This document shows positions 56,505 to 64,000 of a stretch of DNA of 64,000 nt, one piece after another. This stretch comes from Eutreptiella sp. 'Long Island Sound 2002' (taxonomy: Eukaryota; Euglenozoa; Euglenophyceae; Eutreptiales; Eutreptiaceae), in contig OZ038381.1 in the NCBI GenBank assembly GCA_964036045.1, forward strand, positions 140,775,596-140,839,595. The letters are read 5' to 3'. Under the pieces are notes generated by a model, which searched no databases, had not been told where the DNA came from, and worked only from the letters and a program-made list of their open reading frames with translations. The position numbers and the translations under genes were made by a program. Position 1 is the first letter of the stretch. Every line of letters starts with the position of its first letter.

Positions 56505-59500
56505 CGATGGGGTTGAAGTAAAGTTCTCTGAAGCGGGATAGGGGGGCAGGTCCGAGGATGAGGATTCGGTTTTCTGGATAACCGTTAAAATTGGTGATCA
56601 AGTTTACAAGGCGGTCTAGGACACGAGCGCTACGCTTTCAATCGTGGCCCGTAGACTGCTAAAGGAGGCCGAGATCCGTAAAAGCTAAACCGTGCCCATA
56701 AGGGTCCGGGATGGTCGGACCATCCATTCTCTGGGGGGAGGTCGATGTGACCGTCTGTCTGGGCGATGAGCAGGTGACTCAGCACTGCAAAGTGCTCGAC
56801 ACCGACGCCTTTGACATTGCCATAGGCACATATTTCCTGTGCTGAAACCCCCAGGTGAAACTGTTGTCTTTGCAACGTCCCTATGCCCTTCACTGCGACT
56901 TTGGCAGTGGCCTTTTCTCTGTCCCTATGTAGCTGTCAGGACGAAAAGTATCCCGTCTACGCTACGTGAACCGGTCTTATCGAACTGAAAACTATCAGTT
57001 GGTGCGGCTTGTCTTGGAAAATGGACTGGACGCCCTGCAGGTAGACCAGAATGAAGTTTAGGCGGAATTGTTCGTGAGTAAGGAGCAACATATGATGCAG
57101 CTTTATTGTTCGCGATATCTCAATAACGTTTATCGCTTCTATTGGAGATCGATGGGGTTGTGCTATGCTAACCCCCCATTCTCTCAACTCGCTAAGGTGC
57201 TGACCAAAATGGCCCTTGAAGCAGCGAGACTGATCCTGTGTACCCCCGACTTGGGTACCACAGGGGAACACGCCTTTTGGAGGCGTCTGTTGGACCGTAT
57301 GACAGTGGGAAGAACTGAACTCCCCAATGGTCCAATCTACGTCCCTGAGGACTCTCAGGAGACCATGCCCGGCCCTGAATGGGGCAGTTTCTTGTCCTTC
57401 GTAGATGGCTCTCTAAACCCCGTACCATTGAGTGACCTTGATCAGGCGGTACTCAAGGAATTAATGGCCGAAAACAGAGGCCTTACCCTCATGGATCTTA
57501 AGAAAAGATCTGAGTACTCTTCGGTCACCACTACGAGTTGTGAGTGCTCCGATGAGCTGGAGACCCCCGCAGTCTCCACTCCTTTGGCAGATGCTGACGA
57601 CCGCCTGAGCCATGTCGCCAGTGCTATACCTCCGGTTGACCCGGAAGTGCTTACACTGAAGCACAGCGCTTTCCTAGCGCAGCTGCTAATGGATGAGGTG
57701 GATCTTAGTGAGTCCACTCATGGCAGGACTCATGACCACGCCGTTTTCTCAATGCAGGCCACCGATGGCCCTACAGGTCAGGTACCATGCGCTAAGCGCT
57801 CACCCAACAACATGCCCGTTTCTTGGTACGACGTACAGGATCTCCAGCAAGTTCTATGGGCTGAGGCTGAGGGTATCGAGCGACGGACCTGGCTCAACCT
57901 CCTCAGGAGGACCTAGAAAACGTCCATATGGTCTAAGGAGGATGCTGAAGAGATGACTCTTCCCGATCCTGAGCTACCTCCGGCATACTTGCTTCACTAT
58001 GCCCAGCAGGGTCGCCAGGACTGGGAGGATGAACTACCCCCTAAAACAATTGGGCGTATGAAGGAACAGGAACAGGGGAAGAGCAACCTCCATGGTGAGG
58101 AGGATTTCGCTGAGAAATTGGAGAGCATAAACCTAGACCCCCGTCTCAGTAAGCTCATCCTGAATCACCAGGAGGTTTATGGAGCGTTGCACCTACCCCT
58201 GTCTTGCAACAAACTGGTCCAAATGGACCTCAAACTAAAACCTGAGTTTGGAGGGTCTGTGGTGAGACGGTGTACATACCCCGCCGAACAAGACAAAATC
58301 GACCAGATCGAACGCCACATCCGTGAATGCATAGATGCTGGTCTTGTTGAGGAGTATAAGCCCAGGGACTACCCCCGCCATTGTAGCCCTTGTTTTGTGG
58401 TGGCTAAACCTGGCTGCACTGCCATGCGCTTGGTCGTTGACTACAGATAGGTCAACAAAAAGACCCAGTACCACTCAGTGAGCATCCCCAACATGGAGAA
58501 CACCCTAGAGAGAATCGCCAAATACCAATTAAAAACTAAGATGGACAAGCGCAGTGGCTTCAGGTAGGTAGACCTAACCCGAGCTGCCCAGGAACTGCTC
58601 GCCTCTGTAACACCTAAGGGCCGTGTGTTCCGCTGGAAGGTCATGCCCTTCGGAGTCGCGAATGCCCCTGCACTCTTTCAGAAGAAGATGAATGAAACCT
58701 CATATATCATGAGACGCAGACCCTTTGGGCAGGGACTCGTTTCCCATGGGGCTGAGATGGAGGCACACATGGATGATGTGAGCCAGGGTACTAATACCTA
58801 GGAGGATCACATCCTCCTCCTACAAGAGTTTTTCACCGTCTGTCAGGGGAACCATCTCCGCATTAAACTAAAGATATGGGAGTTCATGCGTGAGGACATG
58901 CAGTACCTAGGTTTTGACGTTGGGTATGGCTGGTGGAACCCAGCCGCATCTAAGATGCAACCCCTGCAGGACATGCAAATACGTGACGACCGTAAGATAC
59001 GTTTGCACGACGTCCGGAGTTTTATTGGCTTCTGCAATTTTTATCGGCGCCATATCCACAATTTTACGTATTCATCAGCCCCCCTGACTAACCTTATAAA
59101 AAAAACCAACCCTTGGCGGTGGACCGACCAGGAGGAGGCCTGTCTCCAGGAGTTGAAGAAGAAAATCTCCTCTACGAATTGCCTAGGGGTATCCCGCCCT
59201 AAGGGCGAGATAATACTCGTCAAAGATGCCTGTGATGTAGAGGGGGCTGGTACCCTATACCAGTGGCACAACCCCGTTGAGTTGTCTCACCGCCAGTTTC
59301 AAACTTCGGGTCTGAACCGCGATGGTACCCCGAAGCATGACTACCCTGCCAATGAATGGCGTCTGGTGCGTCTTGGGCATTGGAACTGGAAGTGGAATCA
59401 AGCACAATCCAACTACAGTACCTACGACCGAGAACTCCTGCCCGGAATGCTCGTGCTCTCTTCCCAGTCCCGCCTGCTTGGCACTAACCCTATCGTCTAG

Positions 59501-61326
59501 CTCTCTGACCAAGAGCCTGTGAAAACGTTTCAGAAGGGTCCCCCTCCTAAAAAAGGGAAACTAAAGCGATGGTGGGCCTACTTCAGTCAGTTCAGGTTGA
59601 CTGTCCACCATATACAGGGTATAAAGAACGAGATGGCTGACTATACATCTTGTAACAACTTCGACCCCCTCTTAGGTGAGAGCTCGGAGGCTTTGGCCAA
59701 AGAGGCGTTGCAGCGCATGGACGTCTAGCTGCACCTATTGATGCACACTGCAGGTGTACTAGAGGGTTGGAGTCTGAGAGACTACCAGGCAGAGTACCAA
59801 TGCGCACTCAGCTCCCTCAGTGATGGCCTCGAGGCACGGCTGATCGACGGCGACCGTTGGTATAAAGATAACCAATGTCTGTACTGTGAAGACCGTATAG
59901 TTGTGGCTGAGGCACGACTGGATGGTTACCTACAGTGGGCCCATCTCAATTCAGGGCACACAGTGTGCAACCGGTCTACTGACTTTTTCAAAGAGCGTTT
60001 GTACTCCCGACAAACCTGTGTTGAACTACGTGCTCGTATGCAGCCCATAGTGGACTCCTGTGGCTGTCACACCAGCAAAAAGAGCGACTCACGTGACCGG
60101 GGATTGGTCTCCAGTCTACCTATCCCCTACTGTGCTAATTCTCTGTTGTACGTGGGTTTCATCCACGGTCTGCCTAAGTTTGGTGGTTATGACAGTTGTC
60201 TGGTTGTCACCTGTGGCCTGACCGGTTCGCCCGTGCATTTCCATGCAACAAAAAGATTGCAGGGGCACGGACTGTGAAAGTTTTGGTTGAACAATGCTTT
60301 GAACACTATGGGGCACTTAATGCGGTGCACTCTGACGAGGATGTACGTATCCCGAGTGACCCCAGATGGTACAAGCGAGTACTCGACGCCCTGAACGTCC
60401 ATGTGACCACAGATGTGCCCTACACTCACACTTCTAACCCTCTGTGCCAGAGACAGAACCGAGTGTTGGAGCAGCACCTCAGGATTCTGATGAAACAGGA
60501 GCGTACCAAAGATCGGGTACGCCTGTTACGCTGGGCTGTCCGAACCATGAACTCTCAGTAGAGTTCCTCCACTGGTTATACCCCCCACGAGGTGTTCCAT
60601 GGGGGGCGTCCTGCGTGGTTCTTCAAAACCCGTTTTCCAGAGGACTACAAGAGCCCGTAGGGGACTGGCTGGACGATAGGCAGGACCTGGCTAACCTGGC
60701 TAGGGCTAACCTAAAAGGACGCTCGACAACGTGAGTTAAGTAGGCGCAACCGCACGAGACGTCCTGCCACCTTCAAGGTAGGGGACCTTGTGCTGGTACA
60801 CCACTCTCGATTGCCCCCATGGCCCCTCAACTGTTTGCAGGACCGTTACTTTGGGCCTTACCGCATTGTAAAGATAGATGGATCCAGTATCCATGTGGAG
60901 TGCCATCCCCGCTTAGGTGGAGAGCTGCTGTGTGCACCTAAACAACCGAGACATTACCACTCGCCTGACGAACTGTCTTCAGACGAGTTGCGTCTGCCTC
61001 ACAGAGAGGTCAAGCGCATCGACCTAGAGAACGCTGCCAACCCTGAGGAGGCAGACGAACTCGAAGAAATGACTGCCGATGAGATGGCAGTCGGTGGCTA
61101 CTACGTGGTTGCAGCTATTGCACGCCACGAGTATAAATAGGGCTGGAAATTTTGTACCCTGTGGGACGGATATGGGCTATCAGAGGCAACCTGGGAGCCC
61201 ATGTCCGCCTTTATATAGCCAGATGGGAGTATCAACCCCATCTTTTGTTCCTACCTCGTTGAGATCAACGAGGGACAGCTACTAACCCGTGCTGAGACTC
61301 TGTCCCAGTGTAAGAAGAAAAACTAA
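56505..61326 (+). pseudogene. pol of the second chromovirus, many in-frame TAG codons
   Basis: Protease remnant TAG-DTSATLSIV (56617-56631), a long spacer, RT (LVVDYR, MDKRSGFR, RWKVMPFGVANAPALFQ, HMDD at 58766-58777), RNase H (VKDACDVEGAG, YDREL, WWAYFSQFRLTVHHIQGIKN), and an integrase with HHCC finger (59940-60065), HSDED and NRVLEQHLR. The chromodomain reads through TAG 61138 (GWKF...ATWEPMSAF) to TAA 61324-61326. The stretch 57062-60240 is one frame broken only by five TAG codons. Small indels lie near 60250, 60655 and 60717. The first integrase Asp appears as Gly (VGFIHGLP), and the usual Glu before NRVLE is Gln. Confidence 0.85.
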
Positions 61327-62485
61327 TCATCTTGTGCCCATCCATTTATTGTGCCTGACCGGACTGAGGAGGTTGCAAGCTTCAGGAGGCGGTGGTATAC
61401 CCCAGACATCCCCTCCTCTTGTTGGGGGTCTCCTTGGGGCCACTCCCGCAGGAGTATCGGCTCCCCTCGGCAGTTACTGTTCCCCCTCACCAAAAGAGAA
61501 GTAACACTGAGGAGCATCGGAACACCACCAAGCGGCTTATCTTGTTTGCAGGCCAATGGTCGCTGAGTCCTATTGCCCCAGCCTCCCAGCACACATTAAT
61601 CCGCGCAGTGTAGTACCAAGAACGCGCCCACGCACTGGAATAGGTACCCGTGGGGTCGGATCAGTCCGGGGTGCCCACCTCCATATGACCACTTCAAGTG
61701 CGGGTCACCTGAACACGCCGGCCTACGTGAACAGGTTCCCTCCCATTGGAACTCACAGTTGAGGCCCTTGACTCGCAACCCCCTCTGTTTTCTAGCCTCC
61801 CAGGGGCGGTGAGCACTCTTGTGCTGACAACTAGACCTAATCAATGTGTACCAGGACAGGTTGAGGATTCCGGTAGAGCTCCAGTCTCAGTCATTCTTTT
61901 AACGCCCTCCCTCAATCGGGATCGGCTTTCCAAACACCTGCACATCCGCTGCTTTTGGAGTCCTGCCCCTGCCCTGGCTGTGCTCTGCAGTCCCATGCCT
62001 GTGGTTACCAGCGTGAACCAGGTGGCCGCTTATCAGGTCTGCAGCCACCCAGCGAGTATGTGCCTTGTTGATCACGTGTTGCATGGGATATGCCCTAATT
62101 TTTTGACCTTGGGGAGCCAACGAAGAGCAGTGGCTTCGTAGACCAGGGGGGAATGACAAGCAAGGTGCGGTGAAGCAGGGTGCGTCCACCGTCCTTGGGG
62201 GGCAAGCGTGCACACAGTTAGGACCCCTAACTGGTCCAGACCCGGTTCTACCCTTCTTGGCGGTGTTACCATATTCCTAAGTTGGCTCCGTATGTCTGCG
62301 CGTGTCTCACTTCTCTCCCCGGCGTGGCTCCCTTTCGGGTTTCGCTGATGTCGGACCGAAGGTCCTAGTCAGGTACTATGACAACTCCTAGGGCGCCCAA
62401 TTTCTGTGCTGGCGCCTAACCTTCGGGAAAAACGGCAAACGCCCCACCTCACAGAGGGGAGGGGTGGCCAAGTGTGCTAAGGGCA
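61327..62485. other. Downstream region of the second chromovirus, nothing further recognised
   Basis: No LTR could be matched to sequence upstream of 54588. Short ORFs only. Confidence 0.4.
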
Positions 62486-62722
62486 TATAAAACGCCGATT
62501 TTTCTAGTGACCAAAAACTAACACACTCCCATGGCGGTGAGGAAAGGCACACGCAGCAGGAGACACCACTACACTACACTCACTGATGCCAGCACCAGCC
62601 TTCGAAGGCAGGGTGGGTACAACCGCACTCAGTCCCTACCAAGCCTGCTGACCCCAAACCCTACACACGCTACTGGGTGGCCATGTAAAAGATGTCAGGA
62701 GCCCCATTGGCTCCTCCTGTGA
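62486..62722 (+). other. TATA box with a short ORF, possible promoter and gag-like start
   Basis: TATAAAA at 62486-62492 lies 39 bp before ATG 62531. The 63-aa reading is basic (VRKGTRSRRHHY) and ends CKRCQEPHWLLL at TGA 62720-62722. C-x2-C-x3-H resembles a knuckle cut just before its last Cys. It could be a retroelement fragment or chance. Confidence 0.25.
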
Positions 62723-64000
62723 AATTGCAAGCGAACACAGCGCCGCCGGGCAACTGTGGCCTGCCAGGGACGCCTCCACGCATTTCCCTAACAGGGCTTG
62801 GAGGGAGTGGTGTACTGTTTGAGCGCACAGTGTGTTGTAAGGGTTGTACTCAATGAAGTCGTCTATTGACCCATTTTGATTCTGTGCTCAGCGCCCTTTT
62901 TAGCTTGGCCGAAAAATGGGAAGTTGCCGAAGGCAACTGCTGCTGCACCAGTTCGATCTCCTTTTCTGACCTGAGAGCATAGGCAAATTAAGGACAGTTC
63001 CGGACGGAGGAACCTAACCTGCCTCGCCTTATTATACGGGTCTTCGACAGGAAAGTAATACACTGTTCCAGAACTGCCCTATCAAGCAAGCAAGCTCTAA
63101 GGACTCCGCCCGTGCTCTTATAGAACGTAGGGCTGAGCCTTTGGTAACTTAAACAAGAGTTTTACCGCGTGCACAGAGCGTGGTCAACAGCCCTTTAATG
63201 CATCATGCAGTATGCAGGGAAGGGAGGCGAAGGACAGCAAAGATGAACCCTATAATCTAACCAATCACAACGAAAATCAACCAAAAGGTGAGCTCCTCCT
63301 GGGCTTACTTACCTTACTCAGCACACACATCGTGTGTATGCCGAATGACACGAAGCAAGACCAACCGTAAGTGCTTAAACAACCCTACAGCCATTTACAA
63401 ACAACCCTCAGCGATTAATGCATCGTGTTCATTTCCTGCAGGAGAAGGAGAGGGAAATGGCGAGCAACTGCACAGCGCATAACGAAGCCTAGGCGTTTTC
63501 GACAACCCTACGTTAGCGCTACGGCCAGGCAAGCACGAGCAAGCACTTTCTCTTTTGACCCGTGGAGAAAAGGAAGGAGTGGATGGATGCACAGCCAAAG
63601 CACCACAACGTGTGGATGCCTAGATGAGGCACATGCATCGGGAGCACAGCGCATACTCTAACCCCACGTGCGCGCTGCGTGCTCCAATCGACTAAAATAC
63701 CTTTGATTCCTGTTCTGACCTGTGCAGCGGAAGGGAAGTGAACACCCAAACCCCCAACGAACGCAGCGGTGACAACCCTAGCGCTTTAACAAAACTAACA
63801 ACGGGAACACAATTCCCGCGTGTGACATGACAGTAACATACCCAAGAGGCGGGTTGTCCGCCTACTCTAATGTGTGGTTGCCTGTTAAGTATGTTTTCGT
63901 AATGTTTATAAACTTTTTTGTGCAACTGTGCAAAACTTCGTTTTAAAAGCTTTAAAAACGGGGGCTCATGCCTTCTTATGCAGGAGCCGTGTACGCTTCC
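62723..64000. other. No gene recognised
   Basis: Mixed-composition sequence to the window end with short ORFs only on both strands; no repeat, RNA gene or domain is recognised. Confidence 0.4.

Noticed and set aside
54588-61326. TAG reassigned to glutamine in this genome
   Set aside because: Element also has frameshifts and some TGA/TAA, and the four-exon gene ends in TAG; mutation is simpler.

Overview
This is eukaryotic nuclear DNA packed with transposable elements. The signs are GT-AG introns, chromodomain-bearing Ty3/gypsy elements, hAT elements with 8-bp target duplications, and almost no host coding sequence. A large-genome green alga of the charophyte type fits best to my eye, but nothing here fixes the species. 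I see no CRISPR array, operon, rRNA or convincing tRNA gene.

Layout. 1-14470: a head-to-tail array of one chromovirus family: a truncated internal part (1-1714), a shared LTR (1715-about 3850), a nearly complete but mutated gag-pol with a C-terminal chromodomain (3937-10270), a polypurine tract (11751-11761), and a second LTR (from 11762). The 3' part of that LTR, with the primer site and first gag codons of a third copy, has been inverted (13410-14219). 14870-18578 and 23665-27116: three copies of an unassigned repeat with a long strand-asymmetric (GT-rich versus AC-rich) body and a conserved tail of about 430 bp. Between them lie gag relics and one copy of a duplicated host-like segment (22887-23662). 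27122-29493: a complete small LTR retrotransposon with a perfect 5-bp target duplication and one 223-aa ORF lacking recognisable pol domains. 29541-30592: a 65-bp minisatellite.

31324-35114 is a hAT transposon with an 8-bp target duplication, lying in a candidate intron of the second copy of the duplicated segment; the first copy is the empty site. Its transposase relic carries an AT-hook and a chromodomain ahead of a BED finger, and a 439-bp hAT MITE is nested inside it. 35887-42210 holds a multi-gene unit: a DDE-like protein of an unassigned family, a second spliced gene leading into a 2OG-Fe(II)-oxygenase-like domain, and a small terminal exon. Several of its introns share GGTTCAACCG/CGGTTGAACC foldbacks. 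A decayed inverted copy (42535-46640) is interrupted by a TA-flanked 2.5-kb DNA transposon (43156-45671).

47434-48784 reads as a coherent four-exon gene for a 166-aa acidic protein, the only plausible host gene. 52440-54225 holds a diverged direct repeat pair. 54588-61326 is a second, heavily mutated chromovirus whose in-frame stops are nearly all TAG. The rest is AT-rich or featureless.

The elements give a relative history: segment duplication, then hAT insertion, then MITE insertion; LTR sharing, then inversion; AC-rich repeat, then small LTR element insertion.
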